Source of the DNA: Rhodoblastus sp963736175
Lineage (GTDB): Bacteria > Pseudomonadota > Alphaproteobacteria > Rhizobiales > Beijerinckiaceae
Reading direction: 5' to 3'
Length of the DNA: 64,000 nucleotides
Assembly: GCA_963736175.1 (NCBI GenBank)
Contig: CAVTNU010000002.1
Location: forward strand, 496,001 to 560,000
Shown here piece after piece: positions 26,661 through 35,454 of this stretch. Positions within the stretch are counted from its first letter, which is position 1. Every line of letters begins with the position of its first letter. The notes beneath the pieces are model-generated. The model was not told where the DNA came from and did no database searches. It worked only from the letters and a program-made list of their open reading frames with translations. The translations under genes were made by a program, and so were the position numbers.

Positions 26661-26678
26661 CTGTCATGGCGCTGTCAT
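26661..26678 (+). promoter_or_regulatory. Pho box upstream of pstS
   Basis: Two perfect CTGTCAT heptamers at 26661-26667 and 26672-26678 separated by four bases (11-bp period), the standard PhoB-binding layout. It lies 106 bases before the pstS start and 32 bases after the phoR stop. PhoB encoded downstream in the same cluster should bind here and switch on the pst operon in phosphate starvation. Confidence 0.88.
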
Positions 26679-26783
26679 GTAATCGTCGTAGTTGGCTGAC
26701 GGCCGCGCCCCGAGGCGCTGTCCTTGCGCCACTGCAAGGCATCTGGCGCGATGAACCTGTTCTACAGCCCATCGAGGTCTGGC

Positions 26784-27830
26784 ATGATGAAGAACCTTTT
26801 GCGCGCGACCGCCGTGGTCGCCTTTGCGGGCGCGGGCGTTTACGCGCTGGCCGCCGACATTTCGGGCGCCGGCGCCACGTTCCCCTATCCGATTTACGCT
26901 AAATGGGCCGATTCCTACAAAAAAGAGACCGGCAACGGCCTCAACTATCAATCGATCGGTTCGGGCGGCGGCATCAAGCAAATCAAGGCCAACACCGTGA
27001 CCTTCGGCGCCACCGACGCGCCGCTCAAGGCCGACGATCTTGAAAAGGAAGGTCTCGTGCAATGGCCGCAGGTGATGGGCGGCATCGTTCCGGTCATCAA
27101 TCTTGACGGCGTCAACGCCGGCGATCTCGTGCTCGATGGGCCGACGCTGAGCAAGATTTTCCTCGGCGAAGTGAAGACCTGGAACGATCCGGCGATCGCC
27201 AAGCTCAATCCTTCGGCGAAACTGCCTGATACGGCGGTGGCGGTCGTGCACCGTTCGGACGGTTCGGGCACTACCTTCAACTTCACCAATTACCTGTCCA
27301 AGGTCTCGGCTGACTGGAAGGCCAAGGTCGGCGAAAACGCCGCCGTCGAATGGCCGGTCGGCATCGGCGCCAAGGGCAACGAAGGCGTCGCCAATAACGT
27401 CGCCAACACCAAGGGCGCTATCGGCTACGTCGAATACGCTTACGCCAAGCAGAACAAGCTGACCTTCACCAAGCTTGTCAATCACGACGGCAAGATTGTC
27501 GCGCCGACGACGCCGAGCTTCCAGGCCGCCGCCGCCAACGCCGACTGGGCGCACGCGCCGGGCTTTTACCAGATCCTGACCGACCAGCCGGGTGCTCAAT
27601 CCTGGCCGATCACGGCGTCGACCTTCATCCTCGTGCACAAGCAGCCGCAGGACGCCGCCGCCGTGGGCGAGGCCCTCAAATTTTTCGCCTGGGCCTTCGC
27701 CAATGGCGGCAAAGCCGCTGAAGAACTCGACTACATCCCGATGCCGGCGGCTGTCGTCGTTTTGATCAAGAAGACCTGGGCCGCCGACATCAAGTCCGCC
27801 GACGGCAAGGCGATCTACCAAGGCATGTAA
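26784..27830 (+). CDS. pstS: phosphate ABC transporter substrate-binding protein
   Basis: A 348-residue periplasmic phosphate-binding protein feeding the PstCAB importer. ATG 26784 has GAGG seven bases upstream and gives a clean signal peptide cleaved near YALAADISG. Phosphate-binding segments are visible: SGAGATFPYP, SGGGIKQI, and RSDGSGTTFNFT. It is the first gene after the Pho box. A strong hairpin follows the stop codon, which probably gives pstS more stable mRNA than the downstream transporter genes. Confidence 0.97.
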   Translation: MMKNLLRATAVVAFAGAGVYALAADISGAGATFPYPIYAKWADSYKKETGNGLNYQSIGSGGGIKQIKANTVTFGATDAPLKADDLEKEGLVQWPQVMGGIVPVINLDGVNAGDLVLDGPTLSKIFLGEVKTWNDPAIAKLNPSAKLPDTAVAVVHRSDGSGTTFNFTNYLSKVSADWKAKVGENAAVEWPVGIGAKGNEGVANNVANTKGAIGYVEYAYAKQNKLTFTKLVNHDGKIVAPTTPSFQAAAANADWAHAPGFYQILTDQPGAQSWPITASTFILVHKQPQDAAAVGEALKFFAWAFANGGKAAEELDYIPMPAAVVVLIKKTWAADIKSADGKAIYQGM

Positions 27831-27840
27831 CGTCAGCGGG

Positions 27841-27870
27841 AATGGCTCGGGCCTGATGGCCCGAGCCATT
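27841..27870 (+). terminator. pstS-pstC intergenic hairpin (attenuator or mRNA stabiliser)
   Basis: Perfect 12-bp stem (arms 27841-27852 and 27859-27870) with a six-base loop, 11 bases after the pstS stop. No T-run follows, so it more likely stabilises pstS mRNA or only partly stops transcription, letting the binding protein be made in excess over the membrane parts. Confidence 0.6.
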
Positions 27871-27935
27871 TCCGGCGCCGTTTGCTATTTATAGAATTCA
27901 CGCTCCGCCGCGTTCCGGCGGACAAGAGGCAGGTT

Positions 27936-28931
27936 ATGACGCAGGCGACAATGCAGGCGCAGACAGACGCTCCAAGCTACGGGGACGTCAAATCGAAAGT
28001 TTTGCGGCGGTTTAAAATCGGCGACGGCGCTTTCCACATCGTGACGCGCGCATGCGCCGCCGCCGTTCTCCTCATTTTGGGCGGCGTTATCCTGTCGCTC
28101 GGCTTTGGCGCGGCGCCGGCCGTGAAACAATTCGGCTTTTCCTTCTTGACTTCGGAAAGCTGGAATCCCGTGAGCGAAAAATTCGGCGCGCTCGCGGCTA
28201 TCTACGGCACTTTGATCACGTCGATCATCGCCATGCTGATCGCCGTTCCGATCGGGCTCGGCATCGCGGTGTTCTTGACCGAGCTTTGTCCCCACACCTT
28301 GCGTCGGCCGATCGGCATCGCCATCGAATTGCTGGCCGGCGTTCCTTCGATCATTTACGGCATCTGGGGCATGTTCGTGCTCGCGCCCTTTTTGCAGACG
28401 CATGTGCAGCCCGCCCTGATCTCGATGTTTTCCGGCGTGCCGGTGATGTCCACCCTGTTCGCCGGGCCGCCCTATGGCATTGGCATGGCCACCGCCGGCC
28501 TGATCCTCGCCATCATGGTTCTGCCCTTCGTCGCGTCGATCTCGCGCGATGTGTTCGAAACCGTGCCGGAGGTCCTAAAGGAGGCGGCGTTTGGCGTCGG
28601 CTGCACCCGTTGGGAAGTGATGAGCAAGATTGTCGCGCCCTACACCAGCGTCGGCCTGATCGGCGGCGTGATGCTGGGCCTCGGCCGCGCCTTGGGCGAG
28701 ACGATGGCGGTCACCTTCGTCATCGGCAACGCCCACAAGATTTCGGGATCAATCCTCGCGCCCGGCACGACGATTTCGGCGACCATCGCCAACGAGTTCA
28801 CCGAAGCGGACGGGACGCTTTACACGTCTTCGCTGATCGCGCTCGGTCTGGTGCTGTTCGTTATCACGTTCTTCATTCTCGCCGCGGCGCGTTTGATGCT
28901 GATGCGGATCGAACGCAAGGCGGGAGCGTAA
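27936..28931 (+). CDS. pstC: phosphate ABC transporter permease PstC
   Basis: A 331-residue inner-membrane permease of the phosphate importer. ATG 27936 follows AGAGGCAGG; an upstream start at 27882 overlaps the hairpin region and is unlikely. Six membrane helices are seen, with the family loop AAFGVGCTRWEVMSKIVAPY (the EAA coupling motif that docks with PstB) at about residues 210-230. It sits between pstS and pstA, four bases before pstA. Confidence 0.96.
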   Translation: MTQATMQAQTDAPSYGDVKSKVLRRFKIGDGAFHIVTRACAAAVLLILGGVILSLGFGAAPAVKQFGFSFLTSESWNPVSEKFGALAAIYGTLITSIIAMLIAVPIGLGIAVFLTELCPHTLRRPIGIAIELLAGVPSIIYGIWGMFVLAPFLQTHVQPALISMFSGVPVMSTLFAGPPYGIGMATAGLILAIMVLPFVASISRDVFETVPEVLKEAAFGVGCTRWEVMSKIVAPYTSVGLIGGVMLGLGRALGETMAVTFVIGNAHKISGSILAPGTTISATIANEFTEADGTLYTSSLIALGLVLFVITFFILAAARLMLMRIERKAGA

Positions 28932-28934
28932 ATC

Positions 28935-29774
28935 ATGGCCTTATCACCCGCCCGCCGCATCAAGGATCAGGTCGCGACGGGGCTTTGCATCGCCTCGGCC
29001 GCTTTCGGCATCGCGGCGCTCGCGCTGATCCTTTTCGCGCTTTTGTGGAATGGCTTCTCGGGCTTGAATCTGAACGTGTTCACGCAGATGACGCCGCCGC
29101 CCGGCTCGGACGGAGGCTTACTCAATGCAATTTTCGGCTCCCTGCTGATGACGATCGTCGGCGTGGCGATCGGCGCGCCGCTAGGTCTGCTGGCCGGCAC
29201 CTACATGGCCGAATATGGCCATAACACCAGATTGACTATGGTCGTGCGCTTTATAAACGACATCCTTTTGTCGGCGCCTTCGATCGTCATCGGCCTGTTC
29301 GTTTATGAAATCACGGTCGTGCCAATGGGGCATTTCTCGGCGTTCGCCGGTTCGATCGCGCTGGCGGTGCTCGTGGTTCCGGTCGTGCTGCGGACCACCG
29401 AGGACATGCTCAATCTTGTGCCGGGTCCGCTGCGCGAAGCGGCGAGCGCGCTCGGCATGCCGCGCTCGCTGGTCATTCGCCACGTGGCCTATCGGGCGGC
29501 GCGCTCCGGCCTGATCACCGGTCTGCTGCTGGCCGTCGCGCGCGTGTCCGGCGAAACCGCGCCGCTGCTCTTCACCGCCCTTAACAACCAGTTCTGGAGC
29601 GTTAACTTCAACGCGCCGATGTCGAGCCTGCCGGTCATCATCTTCCAGTTCGCGCTGTCGCCATACAAGGAATGGCATCAGCTTGCCTGGGTTGGGGCGC
29701 TCATCATCACGTTAGCCGTTCTGGCGCTGTCGGTCACGGCGCGGATTCTCGGCTCGCAAAGGATCGCAAAATGA
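28935..29774 (+). CDS. pstA: phosphate ABC transporter permease PstA
   Basis: A 279-residue partner permease for PstC. Six membrane helices and a coupling loop of the EAASALGMPRSLVIRHV type (about residues 172-188) are present. Only three bases separate it from pstC, and its TGA overlaps the ATG of pstB (ATGA), so translation is coupled. Confidence 0.96.
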   Translation: MALSPARRIKDQVATGLCIASAAFGIAALALILFALLWNGFSGLNLNVFTQMTPPPGSDGGLLNAIFGSLLMTIVGVAIGAPLGLLAGTYMAEYGHNTRLTMVVRFINDILLSAPSIVIGLFVYEITVVPMGHFSAFAGSIALAVLVVPVVLRTTEDMLNLVPGPLREAASALGMPRSLVIRHVAYRAARSGLITGLLLAVARVSGETAPLLFTALNNQFWSVNFNAPMSSLPVIIFQFALSPYKEWHQLAWVGALIITLAVLALSVTARILGSQRIAK

Positions 29775-30544
29775 CGCAAGCCGCCGAATTGCCGAACAAG
29801 ATTTCGGTTCGTAATCTCGATTTCTTTTACGGCGACAATCGCGCCCTGAAATCGATCAATATGCCGCTCTACGCCAACAAGGCGACCGCGTTCATCGGCC
29901 CGTCGGGTTGCGGCAAATCGACTTTGCTGCGCGTGCTGAACCGCATGTATGATCTTTATCCCAAGCAGCGGGCGACCGGCGAGGTCATCCTGGACGGTGA
30001 GAATATTCTCGATCCCAACCAGGATCTCAACGCCCTGCGCGCCCGCGTCGGCATGGTGTTCCAGAAGCCGACGCCGTTTCCGATGTCGATTTACGAAAAC
30101 ATCGCCTTCGGCATTCGTCTTTACGAGCGCATTTCCAAATCCGAAATGGACGAGCGCGTCGAAAAAGCCCTGCGCGGCGCCGCCATCTGGAATGAGGTGA
30201 AGGATAAGCTGCAGGCCAGCGGCCTCAGCCTGTCTGGCGGCCAGCAGCAACGCTTGTGCATCGCCCGCACCGTGGCGATCCAGCCGGAAGTGATCCTGTT
30301 CGACGAGCCGGCTTCGGCGCTCGATCCGATCTCCACCGCCAAGATCGAAGAGCTGATCGACGAACTGAAGGAAAATTACACCATCGCCATCGTGACCCAC
30401 AACATGCAACAGGCCGCGCGCGTGTCGCAATATACGGCCTTCATGTATCTGGGCGAATTGGTGGAGTTTGGCGAAACCGACGCCGTCTTCACCGCGCCGC
30501 GCGAGACGCGCACGCAAGATTATATCACCGGCCGTTTCGGCTGA
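29771..30544 (+). CDS. pstB: phosphate ABC transporter ATP-binding protein PstB
   Basis: A 257-residue ATPase that powers phosphate import. It has Walker A GPSGCGKST, Q-loop FQKPTPFPMSI (typical of PstB), signature LSGGQQQRL, Walker B ILFDEPASALD, and the switch histidine in VTHNMQQA. The ATG at 29771 overlaps the pstA stop. With PhoU it also transmits phosphate status to PhoR. Confidence 0.97.
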   Translation: MTQAAELPNKISVRNLDFFYGDNRALKSINMPLYANKATAFIGPSGCGKSTLLRVLNRMYDLYPKQRATGEVILDGENILDPNQDLNALRARVGMVFQKPTPFPMSIYENIAFGIRLYERISKSEMDERVEKALRGAAIWNEVKDKLQASGLSLSGGQQQRLCIARTVAIQPEVILFDEPASALDPISTAKIEELIDELKENYTIAIVTHNMQQAARVSQYTAFMYLGELVEFGETDAVFTAPRETRTQDYITGRFG

Positions 30545-30611
30545 ACGACAAATGAAGATATCGACGCTTGGTTCAGCGCCATGCGCCGCATAACGAATGA
30601 GGGAATTTTAA

Positions 30612-31310
30612 ATGAGCGACCATACCGTCAAATCCTATGACGATGAGTTGGAGACGCTCGGGCGGCAGATTGCCGAAATGGGCGGGCTGGCCGAAAAAAT
30701 GCTGGCCGACGCGATGGACGCTTTGGCCGGCCTCGACGTCGATCTCGCCAAAAGCGTCGTCGCCGCCGATCCGCGCATGGACGCCTTGCAACGGACGATC
30801 GAGGAAAACGCCATTCGCACCATCGCGCGCCGCCAGCCGCTGGCTGTCGATTTGCGCGAGATCATCGGCGCCATCCGCATTTCCGGCGATCTCGAACGTG
30901 TCGGCGACTTGGCCAAGAACATCGCCAAACGCGCGGCGAAAGTCGCCGGCGAAGAACGTTTGCCGCGCGCCATCATCGGCCTGAAGTCGATGCACGAACT
31001 CGCCGCCATCCAGTTGAACGACGTGCTCGACGCCTATGCGCAGCGCGACGTCGCGCGCGCCAAGGCGGTGTGGGAACGCGACGTCGAGCTCGACGCGCTG
31101 GAAGACTCGGTGTTCCGCGATCTCTTGACGTTCATGATGGAAGACGCGCGCAACATCACGTTCTGCACGCATCTGCTGTTCTGCTCGAAAAACCTTGAAC
31201 GCGTGGGCGATCATACGACCAATATCGCTGAAACGGTCGCTTACATCGCCACCGGCGAACCCTTGCCCTCGGATCGCCCGCGCGGCGGCGATTCCGCCAA
31301 TGGATTTTAG
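30612..31310 (+). CDS. phoU: phosphate signalling regulator PhoU
   Basis: A 232-residue all-helical protein built of two PhoU repeats (about residues 12-100 and 115-205), each with the E/DxxxD-type metal-binding motif (GDLERVGDLAKNI and KNLERVGDHTTNI). PhoU damps PhoR signalling when the Pst system is saturated. It follows pstB by 67 bases, the conserved order. A small inverted repeat (31321-31342, 7-bp arms) after its stop could be a weak attenuator before phoB. Confidence 0.96.
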   Translation: MSDHTVKSYDDELETLGRQIAEMGGLAEKMLADAMDALAGLDVDLAKSVVAADPRMDALQRTIEENAIRTIARRQPLAVDLREIIGAIRISGDLERVGDLAKNIAKRAAKVAGEERLPRAIIGLKSMHELAAIQLNDVLDAYAQRDVARAKAVWERDVELDALEDSVFRDLLTFMMEDARNITFCTHLLFCSKNLERVGDHTTNIAETVAYIATGEPLPSDRPRGGDSANGF

Positions 31311-31428
31311 CGTCAGTGCGCCGATCGCGTCGAAACGATCGGTTTGAACAAAGGAATAATCGCATTGTCTTGCTCGGGAAGCGCGGCGCTTTCCCCAAAA
31401 TGTGCGGAAAAACAGGAACCGTCCAGCC

Positions 31429-32172
31429 ATGAACGAAACGCGCGCCTCATCCATTACCGCGGCTTCGCCCGGCGGAGCGCCGCGTATTCTCGTCGTCGAA
31501 GACGAGGCGGCGCTGTCCTTGCTGCTGAGCTACAATCTGGAAGCGGAAGGCTATGTCGTCGAGCGCGTCGAACGCGGCGACGAGGCTGAATTGCGTCTGG
31601 AAGAATCAGCGCCGGACCTCGTCATTCTCGACTGGATGCTGCCTGGCGTCTCCGGTCTGGAAATCTGCCGGCGCCTGCGCGCGCGCGAATTCACCCGTTC
31701 GTTGCCGGTCATCATGCTGACCGCTCGCGGCGAGGAGGGCGAGCGCGTGCGCGGGCTTTCCGTCGGCGCCGACGATTACGTCGTCAAACCGTTCTCCGTC
31801 CCCGAACTGATGGCGCGCGTGCGCGCCTTGTTGCGGCGGGCGCGGCCCGAGCGCGTCGCCTCGAAACTGGCGGCGGGCGACCTCGAACTCGATCGCGAGA
31901 CGCGCCGGGTTCGCCGGTCCGGCCGCGACGTTCATTTGGGGCCGACGGAATTTCGTCTGCTGGAATATCTGATGGAGAAGCCGGGCCGGGTGTTCGCCCG
32001 CTCGCAATTGCTCGACAGCGTGTGGGGCCTTTCGGCGGAGATCGACGAACGGACGGTCGACGTGCATATTGGACGCCTGCGCAAGGCGCTTTCGTGCGAC
32101 GACGAAAACGATCCGATCCGGACCGTACGCGGCTCCGGCTATTCCTTCGACGAAACCTTCGGCCGCGGGTAA
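31429..32172 (+). CDS. phoB: phosphate-regulon response regulator PhoB
   Basis: A 247-residue OmpR-family response regulator. ATG 31429 has AGGAA upstream. The receiver domain holds the acidic pair EDE (24-26), the phosphoacceptor D68 in ILDWML, and K120 in VVKPF. The winged-helix DNA-binding domain follows (about 145-245) with RTVDVHIGRLRKAL as recognition region. The N-terminus is about 15 residues longer than usual PhoB. It should bind the Pho box at 26661-26678 after phosphorylation by PhoR. It is the last gene of the cluster. Confidence 0.95.
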   Translation: MNETRASSITAASPGGAPRILVVEDEAALSLLLSYNLEAEGYVVERVERGDEAELRLEESAPDLVILDWMLPGVSGLEICRRLRAREFTRSLPVIMLTARGEEGERVRGLSVGADDYVVKPFSVPELMARVRALLRRARPERVASKLAAGDLELDRETRRVRRSGRDVHLGPTEFRLLEYLMEKPGRVFARSQLLDSVWGLSAEIDERTVDVHIGRLRKALSCDDENDPIRTVRGSGYSFDETFGRG

Positions 32173-32309
32173 CAGATCCTAAGCCCCTCGTTTCGCGGGC
32201 CGCCACTCAATCGGCGAAGCAAAATTTCGGGCTGCGTTTTGATTTGCTCAAAGCGCAACCCGTTGGAGCCGTCGTCGTTGGTAATGATCCTTGATCAACT
32301 TTTGTTAAA

Positions 32310-32840
32310 TCAGCCGCGCGCGGCCAAACGGCGTTCGCGATCACGCTCGCGCCGCCGCTCTTGCGCCGGCTGATAGGCGATGCGCGCGTGATAGCTGCAA
32401 TAGGGGCCTGGCCCGGTCGGCATCTTCGCGCCGCAGAAACGGAATTCAGCTGTCGTTGGATCGCCCAGCGGCCAGCGGCACATGGATTCGCGCAATTCCA
32501 TCAAAGTGACGCGTTCGCTGATCGGAACGACGACATCGTCGGCGATCGGACGCGCCGCCGGGCTGGGGCGCGAGTCCATGGCAAGCGCAAGATTGCCGCG
32601 CATGAGCGGGGCCGAACCGCCGCTGGAGCGCGGCGCCGCGGGTCGCTCGTTCTTCTGCTTGGGACGCGCTCCCGACGGCGTCTGCGATTTGACGCGTCCT
32701 GAAAGACCCAAACGGTGAATTTTGCCGATAACGGCGTTCCGCGTCATGCCATTGGCCAACTCATTGGCGATTTGGCTGGCGCTGAGACCATCGAGCCAGA
32801 GCTTTTTCAGTTGCTCGACTTTCTCGTCGGTCCAGGACAT
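32310..32840 (-). CDS. gcrA: GcrA cell-cycle regulator
   Basis: A 176-residue alphaproteobacterial transcription factor that works with sigma-70 RNA polymerase at promoters carrying CcrM-methylated GANTC sites. It begins with the family signature MSWTDEKVEQLKKLW, then a helix-turn-helix (TRNAVIGKIHRLGLSGR, residues 33-49), a Pro/Ser/Arg-rich linker, and a C-terminal RNA-polymerase-binding module with CRWPLGDP, CGA and CSYH blocks. GAGGAGG lies nine bases before the ATG. Several GANTC sites lie just upstream, which would fit feedback control. Its presence limits the organism to Alphaproteobacteria. Confidence 0.96.
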   Translation of the reverse strand: MSWTDEKVEQLKKLWLDGLSASQIANELANGMTRNAVIGKIHRLGLSGRVKSQTPSGARPKQKNERPAAPRSSGGSAPLMRGNLALAMDSRPSPAARPIADDVVVPISERVTLMELRESMCRWPLGDPTTAEFRFCGAKMPTGPGPYCSYHARIAYQPAQERRRERDRERRLAARG

Positions 32841-33316
32841 GGAATTGGCCTCCTCGAAATCAATAACAACGAACTATCTCTGCGCGCCGATCGCGAGATC
32901 GGAATCCAGCGCATAAAAAACCTTCGACAGGACCGCGCCGTTTCGATCCGATGCCGTTGGACGTTTGCGCTACTTAGAAGACTGCCGCACGAGATGTCGT
33001 AGTCGACAAGTGGGACACTACACTAGGCGTTGAATCGGGCGCAAGAGTCGAGGCTTCTTCATTCGGGTTTTCAACAGCCCATTCCAATTAGAAGACCCTC
33101 GCGTCGCGGCGAGCGGAGGAATTGCGGCGGCGAGAATTGCGCAGGAGCGTGGCGAGAATGAGTCAAAGCGGCGTCGGTTTGACCGCGGCGCAAGGATTTC
33201 CTACAATAAGAACAAGGTTGCCGTCCCTGCGGGGCGGCGATTTCGTTTTTGTGGTCACGCGCTGGCGGAGGAGCGGTTTTAGCAAGCTTCGCTTCGCGCT
33301 TTCTGGGGTGTTCGAC
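32841..33316. other. 476-base region between divergent gcrA and argD with several GANTC sites
   Basis: No gene is supported, although the argD frame stays open back to 33122 with non-conserved Arg-rich translation. GANTC (CcrM) sites are at 32902-32906, 33032-33036, 33045-33049 and 33160-33164. Promoters for gcrA and argD must lie here; I cannot place -35/-10 boxes confidently. Confidence 0.5.
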
Positions 33317-34513
33317 GTGACTTCGGCGCTTCTTCCGACTTACGCGCGTTACGATCTTGCTTTCGAGCGGGGCGAAGGGGCTTGGCTGACGTCGGTCGCG
33401 GGCGAGCGCTACCTCGATTTCGGCGGCGGCATAGCCGTCGCCTCGCTCGGCTATAATCACCCCCATCTTGTCGCCGCCCTGACGAGCCAGGCGCAAAAGC
33501 TGTGGCACACGTCCAATCTGTTCCAGATTCCCGAAGGCGAAAGACTGGCGCAACGGCTGACGCAGGCGACATTCGCCGACTACGCCTTCTTCACCAATTC
33601 CGGCGCCGAGGCGCTGGAGCTGACGATCAAGATGGCGCGCAAATGGAACAGCGCCAACGGCGCGCCGGAACGTTTTCACATGATTACGTTCGACGGCGCC
33701 TTTCACGGCCGCACCCTGGCGACGATCGCCGCAGGCGGCAATCAGAAATATATCGACGGTTTCGGCCCGAAGGTCGAAGGTTTCGATCAGGTTCCGTTCG
33801 GCGACATCAAGGCGGTGGAAGCGGCGATCGGTCCGCGGACCGGCGCGATCCTGATCGAACCGATTCAGGGCGAAGGCGGCGTGCGCGTCGCTTCGTCCGA
33901 ATTCATCAGGGCTTTGCGCCAGCTTTGCGACGAACGGGGCCTGCTCCTGTGTTTCGATGAAGTGCAATGCGGCATGGGTCGCACCGGCAAGCTCTTCGCC
34001 TATGAGCATTATGGCGTCGCGCCCGACATTCTGGCCTCGGCCAAAGGCATCGGCGGCGGATTTCCGCTCGGCGCGGTGTTGGCGACGCAAGATGCGGGCA
34101 AAGGCATGGTCGTTGGCTCGCACGGCACGACCTATGGCGGCAATCCGCTCGCCATGGCCTGCGGCAACGCCGTGCTCGACATAATCCTGGCGCCGGGCTT
34201 TCTCGACGACGTCGCGGCCAAGGGGCTGGCGCTGAAGCAGAAGCTCGCCGGTCTTGCCGACCTTTATCCCGGCGTCATCGCCGGAATCCGCGGGCAGGGA
34301 TTGATGCAAGGGCTGCAATTGCGCGTCGCCAACGGCGAATTCGCCGCCGCCGCGCGCGCCGAAAAATTGATTGTCATTCCCGCGCTGGAAAATGTCGTGC
34401 GCATCTTGCCGCCTTTGATCGTTTCGGAAGACGAAATCAGCGAAGGAATTGTCCGCCTTGAGGCGGCGTGCCGGCATTTTGCGCAAGCGCCGCGCGCGGG
34501 CGCCGGAGCATGA
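33317..34513 (+). CDS. argD: acetylornithine aminotransferase
   Basis: A 398-residue PLP aminotransferase (class III) that makes N-acetylornithine in arginine synthesis; many homologues also use succinyldiaminopimelate. GTG 33317 is chosen because it gives the family-typical start TSALLPTYAR. The PLP-binding lysine is K243 in SAKGIGGGFPLGA, and the upstream FDEVQCGMGRTG segment holds the aspartate that contacts the pyridine nitrogen. Its TGA overlaps the ATG of argF, an order well known in Rhizobiales (argD-argF-hslO). Confidence 0.95.
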   Translation: MTSALLPTYARYDLAFERGEGAWLTSVAGERYLDFGGGIAVASLGYNHPHLVAALTSQAQKLWHTSNLFQIPEGERLAQRLTQATFADYAFFTNSGAEALELTIKMARKWNSANGAPERFHMITFDGAFHGRTLATIAAGGNQKYIDGFGPKVEGFDQVPFGDIKAVEAAIGPRTGAILIEPIQGEGGVRVASSEFIRALRQLCDERGLLLCFDEVQCGMGRTGKLFAYEHYGVAPDILASAKGIGGGFPLGAVLATQDAGKGMVVGSHGTTYGGNPLAMACGNAVLDIILAPGFLDDVAAKGLALKQKLAGLADLYPGVIAGIRGQGLMQGLQLRVANGEFAAAARAEKLIVIPALENVVRILPPLIVSEDEISEGIVRLEAACRHFAQAPRAGAGA

Positions 34514-35454
34514 ACGCAATGAGCGCCACAGGGCAAAAGCAAAACTTTCTCGATCTGACCGATTTGAGCGCGCAGGACCTGCGCGATATATTGGACCTAG
34601 CGGGTAAGATCAAACAACGTCGCCAAAAGGGCCGTCCCAGCGTCGACAAGCCGTTGGCGGGCCGCACCTTGGCGATGATCTTCGACAAGCCGTCGACGCG
34701 CACCCGCGTTTCCTTCGACGTCGGCATGCGCGAACTCGGCGGCGAGAGCATCATGCTCACTGGCGCCGAAATGCAATTGGGGCGCGGCGAGACCATCGCC
34801 GATACGGCGCGCGTGCTGTCGCGTTTCGTCGACGCCATCATGATCCGCATCCTCAGCCATGAGAACCTGCTCGAATTGGCCGCGCACGCCAGCGTGCCGG
34901 TTATCAACGGCCTCACCAAACGCTCGCATCCTTGTCAGGTGATGGCCGATCTGATGACCTTCGAAGAGCATCGCGGTCCCATCAAGGGGCGCAAGATCGC
35001 CTGGGTCGGCGACGCCAGCAACGTGCTGACTAGCTGGGTTCACGCCGCGCAAAGGTTCGCGTTCGATCTGTCGATCGCCGCGCCGCCGGAATTGGCGCCG
35101 GAGGCGGCGCTGATCCGGCGCGCGCGCGCCGACGGCGCGAAGATCGTCGTGACGAGCGATCCATTCGAAGCGGCGGCGGGGGCCGACTGCGTCATCACCG
35201 ATTGCTGGGTGTCGATGGGCGACAAGGACGAGAAGCGCCGCCATCGCTTGCTGGCGCCCTTTCAGGTCAATGAGGCGTTGATGGACGCGGCCGGCAAAGA
35301 CGCCGTGTTCATGCACTGCCTGCCCGCCCATCGCGGCGAGGAGGTGACGGACGCGGTGATCGATGGGCGCCATTCCGTCGTGTTCGATGAAGCCGAAAAC
35401 CGGCTGCATGTGCAGAAGGGCATACTCGCCTGGTGTTTTGGGGCGCGTCCTTGA
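34510..35454 (+). CDS. argF: ornithine carbamoyltransferase
   Basis: A 314-residue transcarbamylase that forms citrulline from ornithine and carbamoyl phosphate. The carbamoyl-phosphate motif STRTR is at residues 62-66, the ornithine-side HCLPAHRG motif is near residue 275, and HPCQ is near 141. ATG 34510 overlaps the argD stop, and its own TGA overlaps the TTG start of hslO, so three genes are tightly coupled. Confidence 0.97.
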   Translation: MNAMSATGQKQNFLDLTDLSAQDLRDILDLAGKIKQRRQKGRPSVDKPLAGRTLAMIFDKPSTRTRVSFDVGMRELGGESIMLTGAEMQLGRGETIADTARVLSRFVDAIMIRILSHENLLELAAHASVPVINGLTKRSHPCQVMADLMTFEEHRGPIKGRKIAWVGDASNVLTSWVHAAQRFAFDLSIAAPPELAPEAALIRRARADGAKIVVTSDPFEAAAGADCVITDCWVSMGDKDEKRRHRLLAPFQVNEALMDAAGKDAVFMHCLPAHRGEEVTDAVIDGRHSVVFDEAENRLHVQKGILAWCFGARP

